Assembly (NCBI GenBank): GCA_021414245.1
Contig: JAIOOU010000017.1
Location: forward strand, 186,001-250,000
From: Chloroflexota bacterium
Lineage (GTDB): Bacteria; Chloroflexota; Anaerolineae; Anaerolineales; Villigracilaceae
DNA length: 64,000 nt
Direction: 5' to 3'
Positions 52,597-61,033 of this stretch are shown here, piece by piece. Positions within the stretch are counted from its first letter, which is position 1; each line of letters starts with the position of its first letter. The translations under genes and the position numbers were made by a program. The notes under the pieces are model-generated. The model worked only from the letters and a program-made list of their open reading frames with translations, made no database searches and was not told the origin of the DNA.

Positions 52597-53127
52597 TCAC
52601 GCCAGCTTCTCAAAAGACATAATAAGTTCGATTTGGCCGGCTTTGGTATAGTACACCCGCAACCTGGCCCCATCAGGAAATACAGAGTTCATATCATCGG
52701 CAAACGCGAAACGCTTTTTTCCAAAATAAACATAATAGCTTGTAAAGCCTGCCTGGGAGGAATAGGATGAGTCGTGCCGGACAATGCCTTCCGCGGTGAG
52801 CACCTCCGCAGACTCCAGTCTGGCAGCCAGCCTGTTCGAAATGAATAAACTCAGGACGATCATCGCCAAAACAGCCAATACTGTAAAGCACAAACCAGCC
52901 GCCATCTGCGGACCCAAAGTCTGCAGGTTTCGTGCATTAAGGGTCGGCAAAAACAGTGCAAGCAGGATGCACAAACCAAGCATCATGAAGCCCAGGATGA
53001 CCCAAACTCCGTTTTTCGAACTTCCACGAACAGAACCCGCCATTGTACTAAGCAATTCCTTTTGTCTTGGGCTGAGAAATCCATTTCGATTGGATTTCAG
53101 CTCCTCTTCGGTAAATTCAAATTCCAT
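52597..53127 (-). CDS. Membrane protein of unknown function
   Basis: 176 residues. Two predicted spans, one near residues 41-64 (VWVILGFMMLGLCILLALFLP) and one at about 77-97 (AAGLCFTVLAVLAMIVLSLFI), with an acidic N-terminus and a C-terminal soluble domain with YYVYFGKKRFAF and LRVYYTKAGQIEL. It starts 10 bases downstream of the SufR-like gene on the same strand, so they may form an operon. Function not recognised. Confidence 0.6.
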   Translation of the reverse strand: MEFEFTEEELKSNRNGFLSPRQKELLSTMAGSVRGSSKNGVWVILGFMMLGLCILLALFLPTLNARNLQTLGPQMAAGLCFTVLAVLAMIVLSLFISNRLAARLESAEVLTAEGIVRHDSSYSSQAGFTSYYVYFGKKRFAFADDMNSVFPDGARLRVYYTKAGQIELIMSFEKLA

Positions 53128-53137
53128 TATTTACACC

Positions 53138-53722
53138 TCAACCGACTTTAAACAAAAAGGGACATGTTCCACGAGCACCTGTTTCATTCTTCTGTGACCG
53201 GGTCATGGGTCGCCCCAGGGAAAGACCCAACATGACCGTATCCATTTTACATAACTCTGGGTGGCCATCAATCACCTTTGTGTACGGGCATCGTCCAAAG
53301 GTCACCCGCGGACCGTCCGCTGCCGCCTCCCAACGGGCTTGATAATGCATTTCATCCAGTTTTTCCACCAACAGCGCCAGCCTTTTTGTAATAGGCAAAC
53401 TCACAAACTGATCCGGAGCCAAAATATGTTTTGCCGCCGGGGTCACATCCCAATCGGGGCCGGCTTCCATTAATAGCGCATCGGCCAATACAGACAGATT
53501 ATCACCCAATGCCGCCTGGGACAGGGAGTACATTTTCTCCGGACGTCCCCGCCCCTCCCGGGAATTAACCGCTGTTAATTCCACCCGTCCATCCGAACAA
53601 AGGACAGAGAGGTGATGCCTGACATTCGGAGCGGACATTTTAAGGGCACGCGCAATTTCCCTTGCAGAAGAAGGCCGCGACTTCGTTAAATAGCTCAGGA
53701 CTTTTTGTCTGGCTGTGATCAT
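53138..53722 (-). CDS. SufR-like transcriptional regulator (COG2345)
   Basis: 194 residues. The N-terminal winged helix (about 1-65) has SAREIARALKMSAPNVRHHLSVL. The C-terminal domain has GRCPYTKVIDGHPELC and later RGTCPF. The cysteines are C145, C158 and C187 with spacing CX12CX28C; SufR has CX12CX13CX14C, so the outer spacing agrees and the third Cys is missing. SufR represses Fe-S assembly genes when its cluster is loaded. The divergent gene is iscX and the nuo genes follow. Confidence 0.75.
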   Translation of the reverse strand: MITARQKVLSYLTKSRPSSAREIARALKMSAPNVRHHLSVLCSDGRVELTAVNSREGRGRPEKMYSLSQAALGDNLSVLADALLMEAGPDWDVTPAAKHILAPDQFVSLPITKRLALLVEKLDEMHYQARWEAAADGPRVTFGRCPYTKVIDGHPELCKMDTVMLGLSLGRPMTRSQKNETGARGTCPFLFKVG

Positions 53723-53796
53723 CGGGGGTAAAAACCTTTCGGGACAGAATCAAGCTTCGGTTAGGACGGAACCGGAATTGTCATCCGGCGAGGGTG

Positions 53797-53802
53797 ATTA
53801 TA
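53797..53802 (-). promoter_or_regulatory. -10 box of the SufR-like gene
   Basis: On the minus strand TATAAT at 53802-53797, with TTGCAA at 53823-53818 and a 15-base spacer as a weak -35. Confidence 0.4.
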
Positions 53803-53816
53803 CTCACATCTTTATT

Positions 53817-53838
53817 TTTGCAAACATATATTTGTAAA
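53817..53838. promoter_or_regulatory. Candidate operator between SufR-like and iscX promoters
   Basis: TTTGCAAA (53817-53824), six bases, TTTGTAAA (53831-53838): nearly symmetrical 8-6-8 repeat. It covers the likely -35 of the SufR-like gene and ends six bases before the TTGACT of the iscX promoter, so one bound regulator could control both. Confidence 0.4.
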
Positions 53839-53844
53839 ATTCGA

Positions 53845-53872
53845 TTGACTTATGTCCCTACCCTGCTATAAT
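53845..53872 (+). promoter_or_regulatory. Promoter of the iscX-nuo operon
   Basis: TTGACT (53845-53850), a 16-base spacer and TATAAT (53867-53872). Eight bases after the -10 is GTG (53881), which opens a 6-codon frame (V-T-E-S-T-T) ending in a TGA that overlaps the iscX ATG. Confidence 0.65.
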
Positions 53873-53897
53873 TCGAACTTGTGACGGAAAGCACCAC

Positions 53898-54107
53898 ATG
53901 AGCTTAAACTGGGAATCCACCTATGCCATCGCCATGGAATTGCGTCGCCGGCACCCGGAAGTGAATATCGAGGAAGTCTCACTTCAACAGATCTATCAAT
54001 GGACCGTACAACTTAATGAATTTGAGGATGACCTCGCGCTCGCAAATGACGACATCCTTTATGCAATTTACCAAGACTGGTTCGAGGAGAACATTCATGG
54101 ACTATGA
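53898..54107 (+). CDS. iscX: IscX family Fe-S assembly modulator
   Basis: 69 residues, the length of IscX. It matches IscX in order: [15 protein letters not shown], a Pro and acidic stretch [24 protein letters not shown] and a final [12 protein letters not shown], giving the negatively charged face that docks on IscS. E. coli IscX sits at the end of the isc operon; here it heads a complex I operon. It overlaps nuoB by 11 bases. A six-codon frame precedes the ATG and overlaps it as ATGA. Confidence 0.8.
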   Translation: MSLNWESTYAIAMELRRRHPEVNIEEVSLQQIYQWTVQLNEFEDDLALANDDILYAIYQDWFEENIHGL

Positions 54108-54729
54108 AAAATTAAGTTTGCCCAACTACAACATTCCGGAGGATATCCAGAATGCTGTAGCGATCACCACGCTTGACCGGCTGTATAACTGGGGCCGGCG
54201 TTCCTCCGTCTGGCCGTTGATGTTCGGGCTGGCCTGCTGCGCGATTGAAATGATCGCGGCTCAGACTGCACGTTACGACATGGCCCGCTTCGGGATGGAG
54301 GTCATGCGTCCCACGCCGCGCCAGGCCGATATGATGCTGGTCTCCGGAACGGTCACCAAGAAAATGCTGCCCGCCATCATTCGCCTGTACAATCAAATGC
54401 CCGAACCAAAATACGTTGTGGCAATGGGCGCCTGCGCTTCGAGCGGAGGGCCTTTCAAGGAAGGGTACAACGTCGTCGCTGGAATCGATAAATTCCTGCC
54501 CGTGGACGTTTATATCCCCGGCTGCCCCCCCACCCCGCAGGCACTGATCGCCGGTATGATCAAATTACAGGAAAAGATCGACAAGGAATCCATCAAGACA
54601 GTCACCTGGTACAACAAGGAAAAGGTGGACGGCAATTACGTACCCATGCCCATTCTCGGACCTGACTTGATCGATGTGCGCCGCAATGCGGAAATTCGCG
54701 ACATTGCAGCCACAAAGGAAGGTGCCTAA
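54097..54729 (+). CDS. nuoB: NADH-quinone oxidoreductase subunit B
   Basis: 210 residues. The three Cys-bearing motifs that hold cluster N2 are present: [16 protein letters not shown] and PGCPPTP. NuoB sits where the peripheral arm meets the membrane arm and gives electrons to quinone. ATG 54097 overlaps iscX by 11 bases and gives the right N-terminus; the open frame upstream lies in iscX. The C-terminal 40 residues are charged. Confidence 0.9.
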   Translation: MDYEKLSLPNYNIPEDIQNAVAITTLDRLYNWGRRSSVWPLMFGLACCAIEMIAAQTARYDMARFGMEVMRPTPRQADMMLVSGTVTKKMLPAIIRLYNQMPEPKYVVAMGACASSGGPFKEGYNVVAGIDKFLPVDVYIPGCPPTPQALIAGMIKLQEKIDKESIKTVTWYNKEKVDGNYVPMPILGPDLIDVRRNAEIRDIAATKEGA

Positions 54730-56474
54730 TGGCGACCGCGCTTCAAACCTCGACCGTTGACCTGGCCGCCCGTTTCCCAAACAAAGCCGCCGCTGACACA
54801 CGCCCCGGTTTCACCGGCTTCATTGTAAATAAAGAAAACCTCATCGAAGTGGCAACTGCTGTCCGTGACGAATTTGGCTATGATCTGCTGACCGCAGTCA
54901 CTGCAGTGGACTACATCGCCGAGAATAAAATGGAAGTGGTCTATCACGCATATAAGACCACAGGCGGCCCCGGCCTGACCTTTAAAGTACAGGCCGAGCG
55001 GGTTGACCCCATTGAAGTCCCATCCCTGATCAACATTTGGGCAGGAGCGGATTTTCAGGAGCGGGAAGCCTGGGACCTGTACGGCATTAAATTCACCGGC
55101 CACCCTGACCTGCGCCGCATTTTGATGTGGGAAGGCTATGAAGGCCATCCGCTTCGCAAGGATTGGAAGGAACCCTTCTTTGAGGAGGAGGTTAAGCCTT
55201 TCAAGAGCCGCTGGCCGGAAGGCAAACACACCTTTGCAGAGCAGAAGAATCCCTATCGCGACAATCTAAATTTCCCCAAGGACTTCGACCCCGAAAATTT
55301 CGTGGTTGAAAAAGAAGAAGATCTCTACGCCTCCCTCGAACGCCATACCACGAAGGATATCGAGGGCAACATGAAGACCGATCACATTGTGGTCAATATG
55401 GGACCCCACCATCCGTCCACGCACGGTGTGCTTCGGGTGGCCGTGACCCTGGATGGCGAGACCATCATCGGCCTCAAGCCGGTCATGGGGTACCTGCACC
55501 GAAACCATGACAAGATCGGCGAACGCAACACCTATCTCCAGAACATTCCCTACACCGACCGGCTCGATTATTTCAACTCGATGAGCAACAACTTCGGTTA
55601 CGTGACCACGGTCGAAAAGTTAATGAAGATCCCCGTGGCGGAACGTGCGGAATATATCCGCGTGATCATGGCGGAGCTCTCCCGCGTACAAAACCACCTC
55701 ATCTTCATCGGCATGTTGATGAACGACCTCGGCACGATGTACACCCCCTCGTTATATGCCTTTGAAGAACGCGAGTTGATTCTCGACATTTTCGAGGCGG
55801 TTTCGGGGGCACGTATGATGTGCAATTACTACCGCTTTGGCGGCGTGGTACGCGACATCCCCGACGACGTGCTTCAAAAGATCAAGGACCTGGTTCTGGA
55901 ACGCATCCCGGCCAAAACCGATGAAATGGAACGCTTCCTAAACGAGAATGAGATTCTCGTTGCGCGCTTGAAGGGCATTCATGTCCTCAACGCCGAGGAT
56001 GCGATCAAATTCTCCGTCACGGGACCCGTCCTGCGTGCTTCGGGCGTGCCTTACGATATCCGCCGTGCCGATCCGTACAGCATTTACGACCGCTTTGATT
56101 TCGATGTGGCGGTGCGTCACAATGGCGACATGATGGACAACTATCTGATCCGCTTCGATGAGATCCGCCAATCCCTGAGAATTCTGGAACAGGCGATTAA
56201 ACAAATGCCGCAGGGGCCGATCAACTCCCAGAAACCCGCATACCAGGTTCGGGTCCCGGCTGGTGAAGCGTATGGCCGCATCGAATCCCCGAAGGGTGAG
56301 CTCGGCTTCTACCTTGTCTCCAATGGCAAGCCCAATCCGTACCGCTATCACGTCCGCCCCGCATCATTCGTCAACCTGACCGCTGTCGAGACCATGTGCA
56401 AGGGCGCAAAGATCGCAGACTTTGTCGCCCTGCTTGCCATGCTTGATATCGTCATGGGCGAGCTGGACCGCTAA
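54729..56474 (+). CDS. nuoCD: NADH-quinone oxidoreductase subunits C and D, fused
   Basis: 581 residues. The NuoC part (about 1-190) has [27 protein letters not shown], the conserved end of the 30-kDa subunit. The NuoD part (about 200-581) has [13 protein letters not shown] and [12 protein letters not shown], and GPVLRASG later. The fusion also occurs in some other bacteria, including E. coli. The subunits form the quinone-binding cavity with NuoB. It overlaps nuoB by a single base. No subunits A, H or J-N are in the window. Confidence 0.9.
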   Translation: MATALQTSTVDLAARFPNKAAADTRPGFTGFIVNKENLIEVATAVRDEFGYDLLTAVTAVDYIAENKMEVVYHAYKTTGGPGLTFKVQAERVDPIEVPSLINIWAGADFQEREAWDLYGIKFTGHPDLRRILMWEGYEGHPLRKDWKEPFFEEEVKPFKSRWPEGKHTFAEQKNPYRDNLNFPKDFDPENFVVEKEEDLYASLERHTTKDIEGNMKTDHIVVNMGPHHPSTHGVLRVAVTLDGETIIGLKPVMGYLHRNHDKIGERNTYLQNIPYTDRLDYFNSMSNNFGYVTTVEKLMKIPVAERAEYIRVIMAELSRVQNHLIFIGMLMNDLGTMYTPSLYAFEERELILDIFEAVSGARMMCNYYRFGGVVRDIPDDVLQKIKDLVLERIPAKTDEMERFLNENEILVARLKGIHVLNAEDAIKFSVTGPVLRASGVPYDIRRADPYSIYDRFDFDVAVRHNGDMMDNYLIRFDEIRQSLRILEQAIKQMPQGPINSQKPAYQVRVPAGEAYGRIESPKGELGFYLVSNGKPNPYRYHVRPASFVNLTAVETMCKGAKIADFVALLAMLDIVMGELDR

Positions 56475-56489
56475 GAGGAGAATTTATCT

Positions 56490-57116
56490 ATGTATGGAAA
56501 AGGACTTCTAAAATCATTAAAGGTCACCTGGGATCGTTTCTGGGATACCTATACCGAGGATATTTCCTGGATGCTGCGTGGCAAGAAACGCTACAACACA
56601 GTGGAAGGGGTGGCACACCGCTCCAGCAAGAATACACGCGGTATTTTCACGGTGCAGTATCCTGAAGAACAGTTAATCCAGCCTGAAGAATCACGCTTCA
56701 TTCCCTTCCTGGTTTTCAACGAAGGCGCTGACGGTAAAAAGGAAGTGCTTTGCACATCCTGCGGAATTTGCGCAAAGGTCTGTCCGCCTCAATGTATTTG
56801 GATCGTGAGAAGCAACGACCCCGTGACAGGCCGCCCTGTGCCCGAACCGACCGAATTTTATATCGATGCGGATATCTGCATGAACTGCGGTTTCTGCGCC
56901 GAGTATTGCCCGTTTGATGCGATTAAGATGGACCATGATTTCGCGATCGCCTCCTATGGCCGCAATATTTACAATATGCAGAAATTGCTCAAACCGTCCT
57001 CCTATTACGAAAGCATCCGCCCCCAGAACTTCAAGATCGAAGAGGAAGCCCGTAAAGCGAAGGAAGCCGCCAAGGCCGCCAAGGCCGAAGCTGCCGCTTC
57101 CGCACCTGCAGCATAA
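56490..57116 (+). CDS. nuoI: NuoI-like 2[4Fe-4S] ferredoxin subunit
   Basis: 208 residues. Two cluster motifs: CTSCGICAKVCPPQC and CMNCGFCAEYCPFDA (about 88-102 and 130-144), separated by a long loop. The N-terminal 70 residues lack a membrane span, and the Lys/Glu/Ala-rich tail (about 180-208) is a likely linker. It carries electrons between flavin-side clusters and NuoB. GAGGAG precedes the ATG. It could be a complex I subunit or a related ferredoxin-fed form. Confidence 0.8.
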   Translation: MYGKGLLKSLKVTWDRFWDTYTEDISWMLRGKKRYNTVEGVAHRSSKNTRGIFTVQYPEEQLIQPEESRFIPFLVFNEGADGKKEVLCTSCGICAKVCPPQCIWIVRSNDPVTGRPVPEPTEFYIDADICMNCGFCAEYCPFDAIKMDHDFAIASYGRNIYNMQKLLKPSSYYESIRPQNFKIEEEARKAKEAAKAAKAEAAASAPAA

Positions 57117-57213
57117 TTCACTCAACCACAAAGGGCCCTTTTGTGGGCACAGAGGTTTGCCTTTTGTGCTCCATTGAGCCTTTTGTGGTCTATATTTTTA
57201 ATAGGTAAATTAA

Positions 57214-58293
57214 ATGGCAAACCAATTAACCAAAGAAGCTGTTCTGGCCGCATTGAGCAAGGTCCAGGAGCCCGATCTGCACCAGGATCTTGTGACCCTT
57301 AACATGGTGAAGAACATTGAGATCGCAGGAGACAGGGTCTCACTGACTGTGATGTTAACCACACCGGCCTGTCCGTTCCGGGCAAAGATCGAAAGAGATG
57401 TAAAAGCGGCAATTCTCGAAATCGAGGGCGCAAAAGCCGTTGACCTAAAAATGGATTCTGATGTACCCAACGACGGGCGCATGCGGGGATTGGTCAACAT
57501 GCCGATTCGCAATGCGATCGCCGTGGGCTCGGGCAAAGGCGGCGTGGGAAAGTCGACTGTTTCGGTTAATCTCGCCGTCGCCCTGGCCCAGGCCGGCGCC
57601 CGCGTGGGCCTGTTGGATGCAGACATCTACGGCCCCAATACACCCACCATGCTCGGCGTGGACAAACTCCCGCCGCCCAATGGCCAAAGACTGCTTCCGG
57701 CAGAAGCCCATGGGATCAAAATGATCTCCATGGGCCTGTTGGTGAAACCCGGTCAGCCTTTGATCTGGCGCGGCCCCATGTTGAATTCCGCCATTCGCCA
57801 ATTCCTCGGTGATGTGGATTGGGGTGAGTTGGATTACCTCATCATAGACCTGCCGCCGGGCACAGGCGATGCGGCTTTGTCTCTGGCACAAGCACTCCCA
57901 CTTAGTGGAGCCGTTGTTGTCACCCTGCCGCAGTTGGTCTCCCTGGAAGATGCGACCCGGGGTTTGAACATGTTCAAGCAGCTGGAGGTTCCCATTTTAG
58001 GTGTCGTGGAGAATATGTCCTATCTTGACATGCCGGACGGCTCCCGAATGGATCTCTTCGGATCGGGAGGTGGTGAAAAACTGGCGGAAGCCACCAACAC
58101 GCCCTTCCTTGGGAAGGTGCCAATAGACCAAAACGTCCGCATCGGTGGAGATACCGGAAAACCCATCGTCGTCTCGCATCCTGAATCCCCTGTCGCAAAA
58201 GCCCTGCAGGATATTGCGGAAAAAGTGGCCGCAAAAATCAGCGTGGCGGCATTGAGCGGAAAGAACGAATTGCCAATCAATATTGTGGAATAG
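57214..58293 (+). CDS. Mrp/NBP35-type Fe-S carrier ATPase
   Basis: 359 residues. The N-terminal MIP18/DUF59 domain (1-95) has TPACPFRAKIERD. The ATPase has SGKGGVGKSTVSVNLA (deviant P-loop) and IIDLPPGTGDA. The usual C-terminal CxxC, seen as ENMSxFxCPxC in many relatives, is replaced by ENMSYLDMPDGS with no Cys. Mrp-type proteins carry Fe-S clusters, and relative Ind1 matures complex I in mitochondria. It lies about 97 bases after nuoI, possibly in the same transcript. A cyanobacterial-like Cys-less form is the closest comparison. Confidence 0.85.
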   Translation: MANQLTKEAVLAALSKVQEPDLHQDLVTLNMVKNIEIAGDRVSLTVMLTTPACPFRAKIERDVKAAILEIEGAKAVDLKMDSDVPNDGRMRGLVNMPIRNAIAVGSGKGGVGKSTVSVNLAVALAQAGARVGLLDADIYGPNTPTMLGVDKLPPPNGQRLLPAEAHGIKMISMGLLVKPGQPLIWRGPMLNSAIRQFLGDVDWGELDYLIIDLPPGTGDAALSLAQALPLSGAVVVTLPQLVSLEDATRGLNMFKQLEVPILGVVENMSYLDMPDGSRMDLFGSGGGEKLAEATNTPFLGKVPIDQNVRIGGDTGKPIVVSHPESPVAKALQDIAEKVAAKISVAALSGKNELPINIVE

Positions 58294-58311
58294 ATCTATC
58301 CCATTAAGATA

Positions 58312-58354
58312 TCAAAGGGCCTGGCGTGAAATTAACTCACGCCAGGCCCTTTGA
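58312..58354 (+). terminator. Terminator of the nuo-mrp operon
   Basis: A perfect 18-bp stem (58312-58329 with 58337-58354) around AATTAAC, with T run. It closes the operon. The rest of 58294-58647 has no convincing gene; TATAAT at 58608-58613 lies before the next gene. Confidence 0.85.
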
Positions 58355-58607
58355 ATTAAAACTTCCAAAAAACGCCGTTCACCATACGCCCGGAAACAGG
58401 CAATATCTGGTTTAGGCCGCATATTGAACATTACCAGGCAACTCGGCAAACAAAGTGCTATCCTCCAATAGCGTTCGAATAATAAGCTGATAATACATAA
58501 GTGGGGAGAATCCTAAAGGTCTTTTTGAGCAGCAACCGGGACGGTTTGAACCGGAACCATATCGACCTGTACAGGGGCGACACTGGAAGAAGTCAATAAA
58601 AATGACC

Positions 58608-58613
58608 TATAAT
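58608..58613 (+). promoter_or_regulatory. -10 box upstream of the SLOG gene
   Basis: TATAAT about 35 bases before the TTG start at 58648. A clear -35 is missing. Confidence 0.4.
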
Positions 58614-58647
58614 CAGGAACGAATGGTCTAAGAAAAAGGAGAGCGTC

Positions 58648-59310
58648 TTGATCATCGGACAAATAGCCTTTGATCGCAACAATACGATCCCAACGGCCAA
58701 AGTCTCCACACCAGAAGAGGTGGCCGAGGCGTTTAATGCCCTGAAAATATTCCATCCTGCCCCTGTCATTGTTCTGGTGGGCGGTGCCACCAGAATGAAA
58801 TGGCTGGAGGGGCTTTTCATGCGGAAGGCCGTCGGCATTATTGCGAAGGTTGCCGAAGAGACCGGGTGCGTACTCATCGATGGAGGAACCCAGGCTGGCG
58901 TAATGCAAGAAATAGGCAGGCAGCGGAAGGGAAAAAAATATGCCTTTCCCCTGGTCGGGGTGGTGCATGGCGATTTATTATTAAAAAGAAAGCCTCAAGC
59001 CATTTTCGACCCCAACCATACCCATTTTTTTTTGATCCCCGGAGATCGTTGGGGGGATGAATCACCCTGGATAGCAAAGATTGCCACCCTTCTTGCCGGC
59101 CGTCAAAAATCCATAACCGTCCTGGTCAACGGCGGGAAAATATCCAGATCTGATGTCGAAAACAGCCTGAAGGAAGGCCGTACAACGATTGTTTTTCGCC
59201 GCACAGGCCGTCTGGCGGACGAGCTTCAGGCCACTGGACAGATCCTGGAAGTCAGTGCCTTGCAGGGAACATCCAGTCTGCTTTCCTTTTTCAGGTCAAA
59301 ACTTTCATAA
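58648..59310 (+). CDS. SLOG family protein (TRPM-type LSDAT_prok)
   Basis: 220 residues. A Rossmann-like start VIVLVGGATRMKWLEG and GCVLIDGGTQAGVMQEIG match the SLOG domain of bacterial relatives of TRPM channels, which bind nucleotides such as ADP-ribose derivatives. The C-terminal half has ITVLVNGGKISRSDVENSL. There is no membrane span here, so it is a soluble sensor. The start is TTG 58648 with GGAGA before it. RicT follows, and the ligand is unknown. Confidence 0.7.
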   Translation: MIIGQIAFDRNNTIPTAKVSTPEEVAEAFNALKIFHPAPVIVLVGGATRMKWLEGLFMRKAVGIIAKVAEETGCVLIDGGTQAGVMQEIGRQRKGKKYAFPLVGVVHGDLLLKRKPQAIFDPNHTHFFLIPGDRWGDESPWIAKIATLLAGRQKSITVLVNGGKISRSDVENSLKEGRTTIVFRRTGRLADELQATGQILEVSALQGTSSLLSFFRSKLS

Positions 59311-59319
59311 TCCATACGG

Positions 59320-59325
59320 TATAAT
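59320..59325 (+). promoter_or_regulatory. -10 box for a leaderless ricT transcript
   Basis: Perfect TATAAT, seven bases before ATG 59333; there is no Shine-Dalgarno and no clear -35. Confidence 0.55.
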
Positions 59326-59332
59326 TGCGCCC

Positions 59333-60268
59333 ATGCAAACTCAAATTATTGGTGTCCGATTTACAAAAATAGGCAAAATCTACCATTTTGACTCTGCCAC
59401 TCTCCCCGATGTTCAAAAGGGCGAGCATGTCATTGTGGATACAGCACGCGGCAAACATCTCGGTGAGGTTGTCCAGATTTTGGAAGAGGCCCCGGCCCAG
59501 CCAGACGGTGGATGGAAATCCGTGGAGCGCCGCGCGACGCCGCGCGACCTGCTGCTCCAGCAATCCTGGCAAGCCAAGCAAACCGAAGCGATGATCAACT
59601 GCCGCGCCCGCGCCTCCGAACTCAAGCTGAAGGAGGTAAAGATCGTCACAGCAGAATACAACTTTGATGGTTCACGCCTTGCCTTCCTTTTTAGCACGGA
59701 GAGCGAGGAAAAGGTGGATCTGAAGTCCCTTAAAAAGGACATGCAACAGCTATATCCGACCGCTCAAATTGAAATGCGCCAAATTGGTCCGCGGGATGTT
59801 GCCAAATTTCTTGGCGGCATGGGCGCATGCGGCATCGAAACCCGATGCTGCTCTCAATTCCTGACCGACTTCTCCCCCATCTCGATCAAGATGGCAAAGG
59901 AACAGGGTATCTCCCTTACTCCAAATGAGATCACCGGCATGTGCGGAAGATTGCGCTGCTGCCTGATCTACGAATACGAACAATATGTGGAAGCCCGCAA
60001 GACCCTTCCCAAGCGCAACAAACGCGTGATTACCCCCAAGGGGGAAGGCAAGGTCGTGGATCTGATCCCGATGAGCGACAAGGTGGTCGTCCTGATTGAA
60101 AGCGGCACCGACCGGCCGCAACATATGACATTCACACGCGAGGAAATCCAGCCCTGGGATGAGCTGGAAACCTTACGCCGCAAGGCCGCAGCCCCCTGCG
60201 ATCGTCACGAAGGCGGCGGATGCACATGCGGAAAAGCAACAAAAAAGAACGATGACCGGGCTAACTGA
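59333..60268 (+). CDS. PSP1 domain protein, RicT (YaaT) family
   Basis: 311 residues. The PSP1 core has GEHVIVDTARGKHLGEVV, ARASELKLKEVKIVTAEYNFDG and GPRDVAKFLGGMGACG. The Cys set GIETRCCSQ and GMCGRLRCCL matches RicT, whose complex binds Fe-S clusters and affects RNA processing, sporulation and competence in Bacillus. The C-terminal CDRHEGGGCTCG adds more Cys. The start ATG 59333 fits a leaderless message. It overlaps the PIG-L gene by 17 bases. No ricA or ricF are nearby. Confidence 0.85.
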   Translation: MQTQIIGVRFTKIGKIYHFDSATLPDVQKGEHVIVDTARGKHLGEVVQILEEAPAQPDGGWKSVERRATPRDLLLQQSWQAKQTEAMINCRARASELKLKEVKIVTAEYNFDGSRLAFLFSTESEEKVDLKSLKKDMQQLYPTAQIEMRQIGPRDVAKFLGGMGACGIETRCCSQFLTDFSPISIKMAKEQGISLTPNEITGMCGRLRCCLIYEYEQYVEARKTLPKRNKRVITPKGEGKVVDLIPMSDKVVVLIESGTDRPQHMTFTREEIQPWDELETLRRKAAAPCDRHEGGGCTCGKATKKNDDRAN

Positions 60269-60980
60269 TCATTGGGAGACCCCCCAAAAAATTCTGGTCA
60301 TCCTGGCTCATCCGGATGATCCCGAATTTTTTTGCGGTGCCACTCTTGCAAAATGGGCCCGTGCGGGCCACCAGATCACCTACGTTTTATTAACTTGCGG
60401 CGACAAGGGTTTTAATCCGACGACACATCCGGAGATGACAACCGAAAAATTGTGCGGGCTCCGACATGTTGAACAGGCAAACGCAGCCAAAGTCATCGGC
60501 GCCAATCCGCCTCTTTTCATGGACCTCCCGGATGGCTACCTCGTCCCCGACTTGAATCTTCGCCGCGACATTGTCCGCGAAATTCGCAGGCATCGACCTG
60601 ACATCCTGGTCACTTGTGATCCCCAAAACCTCTTTGCGATGTATGGAATCAATCATCCTGACCACCGTGCCTGCGGTCAGGTGGTCATCGACGCGGTATT
60701 TCCCGCGGCCGATAACATTGCCTATTTTCCAGAATTAATCGAGGAAGGCTTCAAACCTCACATGCCGCGGGAAGTGTGGTGCTCCCTTACCAACCAGCCG
60801 AATATTTCTGTAAATGTTACCGAAACCTGGGATACCAAAATGAAGGCGATCCTGGAGCATAAAACACAGGTTCAAGATGCCGAAAAGCTGATTGAAAGGT
60901 TCAAGACCCGCCGGACGGCAGACAGTACGGATGAAAACCCGCGTTACGAGGAAAATTTCAGGGTAGTAAAGTATTCCTGA
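60252..60980 (+). CDS. PIG-L / LmbE-like deacetylase
   Basis: 242 residues. LVILAHPDDPEFFCGATLAKWA contains the zinc site His-Asp-Asp, and INHPDHRACGQ supplies the third histidine. TYVLLTCGDKG is the usual next strand. The family deacetylates GlcNAc-containing small molecules such as mycothiol or bacillithiol precursors; no such pathway genes are in view. ATG 60252 lies inside the end of the ricT gene, as expected for coupled translation. Substrate unknown. Confidence 0.8.
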   Translation: MTGLTDHWETPQKILVILAHPDDPEFFCGATLAKWARAGHQITYVLLTCGDKGFNPTTHPEMTTEKLCGLRHVEQANAAKVIGANPPLFMDLPDGYLVPDLNLRRDIVREIRRHRPDILVTCDPQNLFAMYGINHPDHRACGQVVIDAVFPAADNIAYFPELIEEGFKPHMPREVWCSLTNQPNISVNVTETWDTKMKAILEHKTQVQDAEKLIERFKTRRTADSTDENPRYEENFRVVKYS

Positions 60981-61033
60981 AGACACTTCCTGCCGAAAGC
61001 AGGTTATTGACCCCAGTCTTTTTTAGAATCAAC

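Noticed and set aside
58513-58968. Minus-strand frame opposite the SLOG gene
   Set aside because: It overlaps a recognised gene, and no promoter or ribosome site is seen on that strand.
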